In this document: positions 8,011 to 16,876 of the stretch, one piece after another
Layout: every line of letters begins with the position of its first letter
Numbering within the stretch: position 1 is the stretch's first letter
Assembly: GCA_016218415.1 (NCBI GenBank)
Contig: JACRED010000041.1
Coordinates: 1 to 39,158, forward strand
Length of the DNA stretch: 39,158 bases
Origin: Nitrosomonadales bacterium
GTDB taxonomy: Bacteria > Pseudomonadota > Gammaproteobacteria > Burkholderiales > Gallionellaceae
Direction: 5' to 3'
Made by a program: the position numbers and the translations under genes
Notes under the pieces: model-generated
What the model was told of the DNA's origin: nothing
The model's database searches: none
What the model saw: the letters and a program-made list of their open reading frames with translations, nothing else

Positions 8011-10067
8011 GCTTCCTCCAGCTTTGTGACTTGATGCGGCGCCTCGCTCAGTGGCGGCACGGGCTTGTTGGCAAGATGGCGGGCGCAGATACGCAGCATG
8101 TCGAGCACGATCAGCCAAAGCATGCAGGCAAAAAATATCGCCAGCAAGGCGTCGAGTTGCTGATTGAATATCAGCGTCGGCGCAACAGCTGCTTTTTCCG
8201 GAGGCAGGCTACCGGCAGCGAGTTTGGCTGCAAGGTCGTTGGCTGCGGCGAAAAAGCCGATGCGTACATCATCGCTGGTGAGCTTCTCCCACACAGCCGC
8301 ACTGGTGATCAGTGTCAACCAGGCGAGAGGCAGTGCAGTGATCCATGCATATTTCAGCTTGCCGGACTTGACCAGAATACCCGTGGCGACACACAGCGCA
8401 ATCGCGGCGAGTATCTGGTTGGAAATGCCGAACAGCGGCCACAGGATATTCACGCCGCCGTTGGGGTCGATCACGCCTATATATAGGAAGTAGCCCCATG
8501 CGGCGACCACGATGCCGCTGGACAGCAGCACCGACGGGTACCAGGAGGTCTGGCCCAGTCTGGGCCAGATGTTGCCCAGCATATCCTGCAGCATGAATCG
8601 TCCGACGCGGGTGCCGGCATCCAGTGTGGTCAGGATGAAGATCGCCTCGAACATGATCGCGAAGTGATACCACATCGCCAGCATGCCCTCGCCGAACGCG
8701 CTGCCGAAGATGCTGGCCATGCCCACCGCCAGCGAGGGCGCGCCACCGGTGCGGGCAAACAGCGTAGCTTCGCCCATCTGCTGCGCCAGTAGCGACATCT
8801 GTTCCACCGTCACCGGGAAACCCCACGAAGTGATTTTCGCCACCGCATCTGCCGCTTCTTTGCCCACCACGCCTGCGGGCGAGTTGATGGCAAAGAACAC
8901 GCCGGGGTCAAGCACGGTGGCGGCGATCATCGCCATGATCGCGACAAAGGATTCCAGCGCCATACCGCCGTAACCGATCATGCGGATGTCGCGCTCATTG
9001 GCAAGCAGTTTGGGCGTAGTGCCGGAAGCGATCAGCGCGTGGAATCCGGAAATCGCGCCGCAGGCGATGGTGATGAACACGAAGGGGAACAGCTTGCCGC
9101 CGAAGATCGGGCCGCTGCCGTCTATAAACTGGGTGAGCGCGGGCATCTTCACGGTGGGTTGCATCCACACGATGGCGAGCGCCAGCAGGATCACCGTGCC
9201 CAGCTTCATGTACGTGGAAAGGTAATCACGCGGCGCGAGCAACATCCACACCGGCAGGATGGCTGCGGCGAATCCGTAAACGATCACCGCCCAGGCAAGA
9301 GGCAGACCCGGATGGTTGAACCATTCGCGCAATACCGGTTGATGATCCAGCCAGCCGCCGCCCGCCACTGCCAGCAGCAACAGGACGATGCCGAGCAACG
9401 AGCCTTCCAGCACTCTGCCGGGGCGGATATTCCGCATGTACAGGCCGACGATCATCGCGATCGGGATCGTCGCGGCGACGGTAGAGGTCGCCCACGGGCT
9501 GTTCTTCATCGCGTTGACCACCACCAGGCCGAGCACCGCGATCAGGATGATCATGATCAACAGCGTGGCTACCAGCGCTGCAATGCCGCCGATGGGTCCA
9601 AGTTCATCGCGCGCCATCTGGCCAAGGCTGCGTCCGTTGCGCCGCGTTGAGAAAAACAGCGTGACCATATCCTGCACACACCCGCCGAGCACCGCACCCA
9701 CCAATATCCAAAGCGTACCGGGCAAGTAACCGAACTGCGCCGCCAGCGTGGGCCCAACCAGCGGACCCGGCCCCGCAATAGCCGCAAAGTGATGGCCAAA
9801 CACGATCCAGCGATTGGTGGGCAGATAGTCTCGCCCATTCTCCAGCCGCTCTGCAGGTGTGGCGCGCGTCGGGTCTATGAGCAATACCTTGCTTGCGATC
9901 CAGGCCGCGTAGAAGCGGTATGCAATGGCATATACGCACAGCGCGGCGGTGATGAACCACAGCGCGTTGATGGATTCGCCGCGATTCAGCGCGATGCCGC
10001 CGACTGCGGCCGCGCCGAGCAGAGCGACCGCGATCCAGGTGAGGGCGGCAAGAGTTTTATTATTCAT
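7995..10067 (-). CDS. cstA: Carbon starvation protein CstA-type transporter
   Basis: Large inner-membrane permease of the CstA/BtsT (YjiY) family, known for uptake of pyruvate or peptides during nutrient limitation. The 690-residue protein has about 16-18 hydrophobic segments and the conserved GPGPLVGPTLAAQFGYLPG stretch near residues 90-108, followed by the GGCVQDMVTLFFSTRRNGRS loop. A conserved ATLFARTGGAPSLAVGMA segment lies in the second half. The ATG at 10067 is preferred over an in-frame TTG at 10073. The ybdD-like gene overlaps its 3' end. No two-component sensor gene of the BtsSR type is next to it, so the control and exact substrate are unknown. Confidence 0.93.
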   Translation of the reverse strand: MNNKTLAALTWIAVALLGAAAVGGIALNRGESINALWFITAALCVYAIAYRFYAAWIASKVLLIDPTRATPAERLENGRDYLPTNRWIVFGHHFAAIAGPGPLVGPTLAAQFGYLPGTLWILVGAVLGGCVQDMVTLFFSTRRNGRSLGQMARDELGPIGGIAALVATLLIMIILIAVLGLVVVNAMKNSPWATSTVAATIPIAMIVGLYMRNIRPGRVLEGSLLGIVLLLLAVAGGGWLDHQPVLREWFNHPGLPLAWAVIVYGFAAAILPVWMLLAPRDYLSTYMKLGTVILLALAIVWMQPTVKMPALTQFIDGSGPIFGGKLFPFVFITIACGAISGFHALIASGTTPKLLANERDIRMIGYGGMALESFVAIMAMIAATVLDPGVFFAINSPAGVVGKEAADAVAKITSWGFPVTVEQMSLLAQQMGEATLFARTGGAPSLAVGMASIFGSAFGEGMLAMWYHFAIMFEAIFILTTLDAGTRVGRFMLQDMLGNIWPRLGQTSWYPSVLLSSGIVVAAWGYFLYIGVIDPNGGVNILWPLFGISNQILAAIALCVATGILVKSGKLKYAWITALPLAWLTLITSAAVWEKLTSDDVRIGFFAAANDLAAKLAAGSLPPEKAAVAPTLIFNQQLDALLAIFFACMLWLIVLDMLRICARHLANKPVPPLSEAPHQVTKLEEAWQRD

Positions 10068-10120
10068 GGGCAAAACGCAGGTTCAGAATAGTTTGTGCGA
10101 CAATGCTACCCAATATTTGT

Positions 10121-10149
10121 TTGCTTGGCACTACATCAATCAGTAAAAT
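10121..10149 (+). promoter_or_regulatory. Candidate promoter for ispB
   Basis: TTGCTT (10121-10126) and TAAAAT (10144-10149) are separated by exactly 17 bases. Transcription would start about 15 bases before the GTG start of ispB at 10172. The -10 box matches five of six positions. Confidence 0.5.
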
Positions 10150-10171
10150 CGCCGCCTTTCCAGGAACCGCC

Positions 10172-11140
10172 GTGTCGTTTGAATCCATAAAACAACTGCT
10201 TGCACCCGACATGTCCATCGTGGACGGAGTGATCCGCGCCCGCCTCCATTCCGATGTGGTGCTGGTCAACCAGGTCGGCGAGTACATCATCAGCAGCGGC
10301 GGCAAGCGCCTGCGGCCGGCGCTGGTCGTGTTATCGGCCAAGGCGTTCGGCTACTCCGGCAACCACTACCATAATCTTGCCGCCGTGGTTGAATTCATCC
10401 ATACCGCCACGCTGCTGCACGACGACGTGGTCGATGAATCCGAGTTGCGCCGCGGCCGCGCCACGGCCAGCGCGCTGTTCGGCAATGCGGCCAGCGTGCT
10501 GGTCGGCGACTTCCTGTATTCGCGCGCCTTCCAGATGATGGTGGAAGTGAACGATATGCGTGTGATGCAGACGCTGGCAGACGCCACCAATGTGATCGCC
10601 GAGGGCGAAGTGCTGCAGTTGCTCAATTGCCACGACGCGGGTGTCGATGCGGCGAATTATCTGCATGTGATCCACTGCAAGACCGCCAAACTGTTCGAGG
10701 CGGCGATGCGACTGGGCGCGATCCTGGCCGGGATGGATGCAGCGACGGAAGAGGCGGCGGCGAAATACGGCATGCACTTGGGGACAGCTTTCCAGCTGGT
10801 GGACGACGTGCTGGACTATTCCGCCGACGAACTGCAAACCGGCAAACATCTGGGCGACGACCTGGCCGAGGGCAAACCCACATTACCGCTGATCTACGCG
10901 ATGCAGCACAGCTCGGCCGAGCAGGCCGCCGTGGTGCGCGACGCGATCGAACAGGGCGATGTGGAGAAATTCGTCGAAGTCCTGCAGATCATCCACGCCA
11001 CCGGCGCGCTGGACTTCACCCGCCAGCAAGCCATGCGCGAGGCCGAGTTCGCGTGTGCCGCCATCGCACCGCTGCCCGATACAAAATACAAGCAGTGTCT
11101 GCTAGAATTGGCACACTTTGCCGCCACGCGGCAATTTTAA
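10172..11140 (+). CDS. ispB: Octaprenyl (polyprenyl) diphosphate synthase
   Basis: Trans-prenyltransferase that makes the long isoprenoid tail of ubiquinone. The GTG start at 10172, preceded by AGGA at proper spacing, gives 322 residues, the usual IspB length. The first aspartate-rich motif is at 84-88 (DDVVD) with the downstream RRG, and the second at 211-215 (DDVLD). A GGKRLRP motif lies at 43-49. The open frame reaches further upstream but crosses the promoter. It is divergent from cstA and stands just before tRNA-Pro. The ubiquinone link fits ubiD elsewhere in the window. The exact chain length cannot be read from the sequence. Confidence 0.95.
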   Translation: MSFESIKQLLAPDMSIVDGVIRARLHSDVVLVNQVGEYIISSGGKRLRPALVVLSAKAFGYSGNHYHNLAAVVEFIHTATLLHDDVVDESELRRGRATASALFGNAASVLVGDFLYSRAFQMMVEVNDMRVMQTLADATNVIAEGEVLQLLNCHDAGVDAANYLHVIHCKTAKLFEAAMRLGAILAGMDAATEEAAAKYGMHLGTAFQLVDDVLDYSADELQTGKHLGDDLAEGKPTLPLIYAMQHSSAEQAAVVRDAIEQGDVEKFVEVLQIIHATGALDFTRQQAMREAEFACAAIAPLPDTKYKQCLLELAHFAATRQF

Positions 11141-11143
11141 TTT
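11118..11143 (+). terminator. Terminator overlapping the end of ispB
   Basis: A 7-bp stem TTGCCGC / GCGGCAA with loop CAC is followed at once by TTTTAATTT. The hairpin encodes the last residues of IspB, and its T run contains the TAA stop. It separates ispB from the tRNA gene 17 bases on. Confidence 0.6.
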
Positions 11144-11160
11144 GCGATGCCGTTTCAATT

Positions 11161-11237
<77 letters not shown>

Positions 11238-11347
11238 GGCAAATCGACAAATTATCCGCTTGCCGTGCTACCATACCCATACAATTCTTGTTACTTATTC
11301 ATCGCCACATCTTCAATTCTGGTAGCTACTCACAATTAGGAGGCATC

Positions 11348-12739
11348 ATGGTGCAAAAATCCTGGAAAATTATCGTTACTTCGGCGTTACTGGCTGGCAG
11401 CTGCACAGCGCTGGCGCTGCCGTTCAACTCCTTTGACCCTCGTTCCATGGCCATGGGCGGTGCGGGTGTCGCGGTCGGCGACGCCAAAATGGCGCCTTTC
11501 TTCAACCCCGCGTTGCTGACGGTCACCAGCGAAAAAGACGATTTCTCGCTGGCTCTGCCGATTATCGGCGTACGCGCTTACGACCCGAAGAAATTCGTGA
11601 CCAGCCTTGACGATTTCCAGAAGGGAAACTACGTCAATAATCTTGACAGCTCGATCACCGCATACAACGCGGCTCAAACCAGTGCCAACCTGTCCGCCGT
11701 CTCCAGCAACATCTCAACGCTCTCTACCCAGTTCACCACCCTGAGCGACAAACCCATTCAAGGCGAATTGGGTGCCGCGATGGTGATAGGCGTACCAAGC
11801 AAATCCTTTGGCGGCGCGTTCTATGCCAACGGCTGGGGAGCCGTGGGAGGAGTTATCAAATACCGGGATAACCAGCTTCTACAGGATTTTGTAAACGTAT
11901 CAACCCAGGTGGCCAATACACTTAATGTAGATTGTGCCGGATCATTCACTACGCCTACCGTGCAGTGTGCGAATGGCCTTACAGCACTTCAGAATGATCC
12001 TGTAGTTGCATCATACTTTCAGGTCAACACCACCAATCCCGCTTCTCCAACGGTCACTTCAACCTTTAACTCCAATACCAATCTACAGTCCAGCGTAGAT
12101 ATCCGTGGCGTCGTGCTTTCTGAAGTCGGCCTCGCGCTGTCACGCGAATTCGGCACCGACACCAACGCATGGGGCCTGGGCATCACCCCGAAAATCATGC
12201 GTGTCACCCTGATGGACTACTCCGCCGACGTCAACAGCGGGAAAGCCAAAAATGCCTCGAACAGCGACTACACAGCCAAGTACAGCGGCGCCAACTTCGA
12301 TCTGGGATTGGCAAAGAACTACGGCAATGGCTGGCGCACCGGCTTCGTGATCAAGAACGTCATCCCGCACAACTACGACTTTAAACGTATCGCGTCGGGC
12401 GCACCTGCGGGTTCAGCCCAGATCACCTCGGGAACCATCAAGCTCAAGCCACAGGCACGTATCGGCGCCTCCCGCACCACCAACTGGTCCACGTTGGCCA
12501 TGGACCTCGACCTGACCGCCAATGACCCTGCCGGCCTGGAAAACAAGAGCCAGTATCTGGCGTTCGGCGGCGAACTGGATCTGTGGTTGATCCAGCTGCG
12601 TCTGGGTTACCGCGCAAACCTGAAAGATAGCGCCCGCAATGTCACCTCGGTAGGGCTGGGGCTGGGTCCGGTCGACGTGACAGTGGCCGGCAGCTCCAAT
12701 GAAGTCGGCGTCGCCGCATCACTCGGGTTCACATTCTAA
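11348..12739 (+). CDS. TraF-like/FadL-like outer-membrane beta-barrel protein
   Basis: A 463-residue exported protein of the family annotated from F-plasmid TraF (PF13729), whose chromosomal members look like FadL-type outer-membrane barrels. The start at 11348 follows a strong AGGAGG. A signal peptide (residues 1-23, ending A-L-A) is followed by the family's start motif SMAMGGAGVAVGDA and FFNPALL. The C-terminus has alternating beta-strand patterns and ends with Phe, as outer-membrane proteins often do. The middle (about residues 190-245) is richer in Thr, Asn and Ser and in AT, which suggests a variable surface loop. There are no conjugation genes around it, so a transfer role is unlikely. 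The substrate is unknown. Confidence 0.8.
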   Translation: MVQKSWKIIVTSALLAGSCTALALPFNSFDPRSMAMGGAGVAVGDAKMAPFFNPALLTVTSEKDDFSLALPIIGVRAYDPKKFVTSLDDFQKGNYVNNLDSSITAYNAAQTSANLSAVSSNISTLSTQFTTLSDKPIQGELGAAMVIGVPSKSFGGAFYANGWGAVGGVIKYRDNQLLQDFVNVSTQVANTLNVDCAGSFTTPTVQCANGLTALQNDPVVASYFQVNTTNPASPTVTSTFNSNTNLQSSVDIRGVVLSEVGLALSREFGTDTNAWGLGITPKIMRVTLMDYSADVNSGKAKNASNSDYTAKYSGANFDLGLAKNYGNGWRTGFVIKNVIPHNYDFKRIASGAPAGSAQITSGTIKLKPQARIGASRTTNWSTLAMDLDLTANDPAGLENKSQYLAFGGELDLWLIQLRLGYRANLKDSARNVTSVGLGLGPVDVTVAGSSNEVGVAASLGFTF

Positions 12740-12764
12740 AACCAGGCGGCCTGCTCCTCTCACG

Positions 12765-13919
12765 CTAAAGCAGGCGCGCCAAATCTCCTCGGGCGAATCC
12801 GGATAACGGGTTCGCCATTTTTTTGCCCAGCGCGATCACCTTGAACAACTCGCCCATTTCCGCCGGGCTGGTGAGTTTTTGCACCTGCGCCGAAAGCGGC
12901 AGATACTCGCGCAAATTTTCCGGCGAGGTATCTTTCAGCAAATCCGCAATGCCGTTATTGATCAGGAAAAACGCCTGGCTGGTGTAGCCCAGCAACTCCA
13001 TTCCGGAGTCGATGCCGCACTCGGCGATATCGGTGAAATTCACGTGCGCGGTGATGTCCTGCAAGCCGGGAAAAAAGAACGGGTCGTCGTGCGCATGGTG
13101 GCGGTAGTGGCACATCAGCGTGCCGCTGCTGCGTTGCGGATGGTAGAACTCGCGCGCGCCGAAACCGTAGTCGATGAACAGCAGCGCGCCCTGCTCCAGC
13201 CGCTGCGCGAGACTGTTGACCAGCCCGCGCGCGGCGCGGCATATCTCGCTGACATAATCGTCCGGCACAGCAATCTGCCCGGCGATCTCCAGCAAGGCGG
13301 CATCCTGAATTGCGCTCTCCTGCCAGATGAAACCATGCTCGCTCCAGGACACGCCGCGCTCGGTGATCGAACTATCCCGCCAATGCACCAGATGCACCGG
13401 CAATGCGTCGAGCACTTCGTTGGCAACGACCGCGCCGGAGTATCTTTCCGGCAATGCATCCAGCCAATGCACACGATCAAACAGATGCGGCAGACGTTCA
13501 CGCAGCAGCCCCTGCTGGCGCGCGCACAAGTCGGCGCTCACCTCAAGTATGGAATAACTGTCCGGCAGACTGCCGAGCCGTTCCAGTTCGGCCAGCATAT
13601 CCGCCGCCAGTTTGCCGCTGCCCGCGCCCAACTCCAGAATGTGAGGCGCGCTCTGCGCGATGATCTCCGCCACCTGACGTGCCACCGTGCGCCCGAACAA
13701 TGGCGAGAGTTCCGGCGCGGTGATGAAATCGCCCGCCTCGCCGAACTTGTGCGCACCCGCCGTGTAATAACCCAGGCCGGGCGCATACAAGGCAAGCTCC
13801 ATGTAGCGTGCGAACGTGATCCAGCCGCCTTGAGCGGCGATGTCGTTGCGGATGAAATCGGTCAATCGTTCGCTGTGTTGCGCGGCTTCGGCGCTGGGCG
13901 CAGGCAATGTGGCGGGCAT
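12765..13919 (-). CDS. MidA/NDUFAF7-type SAM-dependent methyltransferase
   Basis: A 384-residue class I methyltransferase of the COG1565 (MidA) family, whose mitochondrial relative NDUFAF7 methylates an arginine of complex I. The SAM motif ELGAGSG is at residues 96-102. The family stretch GGWITFARYMELALYAPGLG lies at 31-50. The glycine-rich GYYTAGAHKFG and FITAPELSPLFG segments follow. A bacterial substrate is not established, so the complex I role is only an analogy. The gene is convergent with the TraF-like gene and divergent from the pteridine reductase. There is no clear ribosome-binding site at the ATG, and the transcript may have a very short leader. Confidence 0.9.
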   Translation of the reverse strand: MPATLPAPSAEAAQHSERLTDFIRNDIAAQGGWITFARYMELALYAPGLGYYTAGAHKFGEAGDFITAPELSPLFGRTVARQVAEIIAQSAPHILELGAGSGKLAADMLAELERLGSLPDSYSILEVSADLCARQQGLLRERLPHLFDRVHWLDALPERYSGAVVANEVLDALPVHLVHWRDSSITERGVSWSEHGFIWQESAIQDAALLEIAGQIAVPDDYVSEICRAARGLVNSLAQRLEQGALLFIDYGFGAREFYHPQRSSGTLMCHYRHHAHDDPFFFPGLQDITAHVNFTDIAECGIDSGMELLGYTSQAFFLINNGIADLLKDTSPENLREYLPLSAQVQKLTSPAEMGELFKVIALGKKMANPLSGFARGDLARLL

Positions 13920-13926
13920 GGTCAGG

Positions 13927-13932
13927 TATAAT
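13927..13932 (+). promoter_or_regulatory. Perfect -10 box in the divergent MidA/pteridine reductase gap
   Basis: A consensus TATAAT sits 53 bases before the start of the reductase gene. A good -35 box is not visible at the right distance. The same bases read on the other strand as a possible -10 for the MidA-type gene, so the two promoters may overlap. Confidence 0.35.
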
Positions 13933-13984
13933 TCCCGATGTGGTTGTGTTTAATGGACAGTGGTCGAGTTTAATGGAGCAAGCG

Positions 13985-14725
13985 ATGCAAGGCAAAGTGG
14001 TACTGGTGACAGGGGGAGCCAAGCGCGTGGGCGCGGCGGTCTGCCGCCGCTTGCACGCGGCCGGCGCACGGCTCGCCATCCACTACCGCAGTTCCGCAGC
14101 CGAGGCGCTGGCCTTGCGCGACGAGCTGAATGTCCTGCGTCCGGACAGCGCAGCGGTATTTCAGACCGATCTGCTCGACCTGCACGCATTGCCGAAACTG
14201 ATTCACGAGGTCGTCGCCAAATTCGGACAACTGGACGCGCTGATCAACAACGCATCCAGTTTCTATGCAACACCGCTGGCCGACGTGGATGACGCGCAAT
14301 GGAACGACCTGCTCGGCACCAACCTGAAAGCCCCGCTGTTCCTCGCACAGGCAGCGGCTGCCGAGCTGCGCCGCCGCCACGGCTGTATCGTGAACATCGC
14401 CGACATCCATGCCGAGCGCCCGCTGCACGGACACCTGCTGTACAGCGTCGCCAAGGCCGGACTGGTGGCGCTGACCAAAGGGCTGGCGCAGGAAATGGCG
14501 CCGCAGGTGCGCGTCAACGCGATCGCACCCGGCGTCATCATCTGGCCGGAGAACGAGGCATGGCAGGATCAGGAGCAGCGCCGCAAAATCGTCGCGCACA
14601 CGCTGCTCAAGCGCGAAGGCGAGCCGGACGACATCGCACGCACAGCAGCCTTTTTGATTAACGACGCGCCCTACATCACCGGACAGATCATCGCGGTCGA
14701 TGGCGGGCGGAGTATCAATATTTAA
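13985..14725 (+). CDS. Pteridine reductase (short-chain dehydrogenase, PTR1/FolM-like)
   Basis: NADPH-dependent short-chain dehydrogenase of 246 residues, probably reducing dihydropterin or dihydrofolate. The cofactor motif is TGGAKRVG at 9-16, where the arginine is typical of NADPH-using pteridine reductases. NNAS is at 88-91, and the catalytic Y153 and K157 are in YSVAK. The usual catalytic serine is replaced by aspartate (D140), exactly 13 residues before the tyrosine. This Asp-Tyr-Lys set is the hallmark of PTR1 and is the main reason for the call. GGAG lies 7 bases before the ATG at 13985; an upstream ATG at 13973 is possible. Confidence 0.87.
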   Translation: MQGKVVLVTGGAKRVGAAVCRRLHAAGARLAIHYRSSAAEALALRDELNVLRPDSAAVFQTDLLDLHALPKLIHEVVAKFGQLDALINNASSFYATPLADVDDAQWNDLLGTNLKAPLFLAQAAAAELRRRHGCIVNIADIHAERPLHGHLLYSVAKAGLVALTKGLAQEMAPQVRVNAIAPGVIIWPENEAWQDQEQRRKIVAHTLLKREGEPDDIARTAAFLINDAPYITGQIIAVDGGRSINI

Positions 14726-14740
14726 CTGGGAATCCATTTG

Positions 14741-14816
14741 CCCGTTCGTGATGAGGTATCGAACCACAACGGGCGTATCAGAATCCATGCACCCTTCGAT
14801 ACCTCCGGGTGAACGG
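14741..14816. repeat. Palindromic repeat pair (CGTTCG...TCGAA family), copy 1
   Basis: Two inverted units face each other: one begins CCGTTCGTGATGAGGTATCG, the other contains TTCGATACCTCCGGGTGAAC. The cores GAGGTATCGAA and TTCGATACCTC are perfect complements, so the whole can fold into a long hairpin. It fills the gap between the pteridine reductase and ttcA. It is a diverged copy of the elements at 17577, 18016 and 29309. Confidence 0.75.
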
Positions 14817-14838
14817 AAATTTAAGCCACACGAAAATC

Positions 14839-15693
14839 ATGAACGACATCACACCACATTTCGAACGCCACTCCACCAATTTCAACCGCCTCAAGGGGCG
14901 GCTGGAACACATGGTCGGCAAGGCCATCGCCGACTTCAACATGATAGAAGAAGGCGACAGCGTGATGGTGTGCCTGTCCGGCGGCAAGGATTCCTACACT
15001 CTGCTGGATATCCTGCTCACGCTGCGCAAGCGCGCGCCGATCGACTTCCGTATTGTCGCGATGAATCTGGACCAAAAGCAGCCGGGCTTCCCAGCCGAAG
15101 TGTTGCCGAATTACCTGAAGTCGCTCGGTATCGAATATCACATCGAAACCCAAGACACCTATTCCATCGTCAAGGAAAAGATTCCCGAGGGCAAGACCAC
15201 CTGCTCGCTGTGTTCGCGGCTGCGGCGCGGCATCATCTACCGCGTGGCAGGAGAACTCGGCGCAAACAAAATCGCGCTCGGCCATCACCGCGACGACATG
15301 ATAGAGACGCTGTTCCTGAACATGTTCTTCGGCGGCAAGCTCAAGGCGATGCCGCCCAAGCTGGTCACCGACAAGGGCGACCACATCGTAATCCGTCCGC
15401 TCGCCTATTGCGCCGAAAAAGACATCGCGAAATATGCACGCGGCATGGAATTCCCCATCATCCCGTGCAATCTGTGCGGCTCTCAGGAGAACCTGCAACG
15501 CCAGAACATCAAGGAGATGCTCACGCAGTGGGAACATCAATATCCGGGGCGCAGCCAGACCATCTTCACCGCGATGCAGAACGTCAAACCCTCGCATCTG
15601 CTGGACGGCAGCCTGTTTGACTTCAGGCATATCCATCTGGGCACAGAAGTCGCCGAGGGGGATGTCGCATTCGACGACGATATGCATCTGTAA
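14839..15693 (+). CDS. ttcA: tRNA 2-thiocytidine biosynthesis protein TtcA
   Basis: Iron-sulfur enzyme that thiolates cytidine 32 of certain tRNAs. The start at 14839 gives 284 residues; a GTG ten codons upstream is in frame but lies in the repeat. The PP-loop SGGKDS is at 47-52. The cluster ligands are in the CxxC pairs C122/C125 (CSLC) and C210/C213 (CNLC). The [14 protein letters not shown] motif at 148-161 is also typical. All key residues are present. Its ribosome-binding site is weak. It stands alone between a repeat and the YfaZ-like gene. Confidence 0.97.
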   Translation: MNDITPHFERHSTNFNRLKGRLEHMVGKAIADFNMIEEGDSVMVCLSGGKDSYTLLDILLTLRKRAPIDFRIVAMNLDQKQPGFPAEVLPNYLKSLGIEYHIETQDTYSIVKEKIPEGKTTCSLCSRLRRGIIYRVAGELGANKIALGHHRDDMIETLFLNMFFGGKLKAMPPKLVTDKGDHIVIRPLAYCAEKDIAKYARGMEFPIIPCNLCGSQENLQRQNIKEMLTQWEHQYPGRSQTIFTAMQNVKPSHLLDGSLFDFRHIHLGTEVAEGDVAFDDDMHL

Positions 15694-15817
15694 GCCGCTA
15701 CCAGCATCACGCACGCCTGACCAGGCGGGGCTCATATGTGCGTCGGATGAAGCGGCTGTGTTATGCTTGCGGACATGCAATCAACGAATTTTTGAAGCAA
15801 TTTTTAGGAGTGAATTT

Positions 15818-16381
15818 ATGTTTTTGTGCCGTATTCTTGTGATTTCCCTGTTGACCGCCGGCAACGCGGCTGTGGCGGACACGCTCGACATCAACCTGCG
15901 CGACAGCAGCGCCCAACTCCAGTACCGCGCCTCGATAGGGCGCGACACCCTGGGAAGATCGGAGTTGCACCTGGGTGTGCTGTATGCCGACAAGGACAAC
16001 TTCCTCAGCGATTTCGGCCTGCTGGTGAAAGATGAGATCGGCCGCAATACCCCGGGCGTCACGGTCGGGGTCGGCATCAAAGCTGTCGCGGCCAGGGCGA
16101 ATGCCAGCGATGCTTCGGCAGTGGCGATAGGCGCGCAAGTCGGTTTCAAACCCCTCACCGATCAGCGCTTCAGCATCGTCGGCCAGGCATATGTATCGCC
16201 GACCATCCTCACCTTCGGCGAGGCCAAACGCTACATCGAGACCTCCGCGCGGATGGAGTACGAGATCATCCCGCAGGCGGTAGCCTATGTCGGCTACCGG
16301 ACCACCCGCTTCGACCTTAAAGCAAAACCCAGAGCCAAACTGGACGACGGCCTGCATATCGGCCTGAGGATGATGTTCTAA
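15818..16381 (+). CDS. YfaZ-family outer-membrane protein
   Basis: A 187-residue exported protein related to YfaZ, a small predicted outer-membrane barrel of unknown role. Residues 1-20 form a signal peptide ending V-A-D or A-V-A. The mature part alternates short beta-strands with Gly and Asp turns and ends in M-M-F, a terminal aromatic residue as in barrel proteins. AGGAG lies 8 bases before the ATG. A longer open frame begins inside ttcA in another frame and is not used. Upstream (15694-15817) I see no gene. Confidence 0.75.
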   Translation: MFLCRILVISLLTAGNAAVADTLDINLRDSSAQLQYRASIGRDTLGRSELHLGVLYADKDNFLSDFGLLVKDEIGRNTPGVTVGVGIKAVAARANASDASAVAIGAQVGFKPLTDQRFSIVGQAYVSPTILTFGEAKRYIETSARMEYEIIPQAVAYVGYRTTRFDLKAKPRAKLDDGLHIGLRMMF

Positions 16382-16387
16382 GAACGC

Positions 16388-16412
16388 AAAAAGCAGGCGC
16401 GAGAGCGCCTGC
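16388..16412 (-). terminator. Terminator for the XRE-unknown-YhcH operon
   Basis: A perfect 8-bp stem GCAGGCGC / GCGCCTGC with loop GAGA is followed on the minus strand by TTTTTGCG. It lies just after the YhcH stop and just after the end of the convergent YfaZ gene, so it may serve both. Confidence 0.7.
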
Positions 16413-16417
16413 CCTGA

Positions 16418-16876
16418 CTATTTCGCGGGATTCACCGCAACCTTGAAGATCACCTTGCGTATCGCCCCGTTGCCCACCAGCGGCGCGTGCGCATCCTCCG
16501 GAAAGAAGATGCAGAAGTGATCGGGCGGCACCGCAACCCATGACGCGGGCGCATCGAGGAAGAAACGGATATCCTTTTCCTCGCTGTGCTCGCTCACCGG
16601 ATTGTGGCAATCAGACAACGGCTTCCAGCCCATCTGCTCGTCACCCTCCAGCACCAGTTGAATGTCGATATACTTTCGATGCGCTTCCAGCCGCGCGTGC
16701 TCCTTAGTCTTGCCCTGTACCTGCTCGACGATGACGATCAGGTCGTCGCCGACGATGTTGTAACGTCCCGGCGCAAGTGCAAAGAAATCGGTATCGCGGA
16801 TGTGGTCGAACGCGCGCTGGAACAGAGGATGCAGGGCGGTGTAGCGGGAGGATTGGGAGAGGGAGGAAAAGATCAT
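16418..16876 (-). CDS. YhcH/YjgK/YiaL family protein (DUF386)
   Basis: A 152-residue cupin-fold protein of the YhcH/YjgK/YiaL family, members of which occur with sialic-acid or other sugar catabolism and bind a metal. The EAHRKYIDIQLVLEGDE stretch near residues 64-80 and the PPDHFCIFFPEDAHAP stretch near 116-131 contain the His/Glu residues expected of the metal site. Its ATG overlaps the stop of the preceding unknown gene (ATGA), so it is translationally coupled. No sugar-catabolic gene is nearby, which makes this context unusual for the family. Confidence 0.85.
   Translation of the reverse strand: MIFSSLSQSSRYTALHPLFQRAFDHIRDTDFFALAPGRYNIVGDDLIVIVEQVQGKTKEHARLEAHRKYIDIQLVLEGDEQMGWKPLSDCHNPVSEHSEEKDIRFFLDAPASWVAVPPDHFCIFFPEDAHAPLVGNGAIRKVIFKVAVNPAK

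Noticed and set aside
12740..12790. Terminator between the TraF-like gene and MidA
   Set aside because: Only a 6-bp stem (GCCTGC / GCAGGC) with a 15-base loop that includes the MidA stop and no T run; too weak to annotate.
12879..13931. 350-codon plus-strand frame opposite the MidA-type gene
   Set aside because: Arg/Gln-rich shadow with no recognisable motif; MidA motifs are intact on the other strand.
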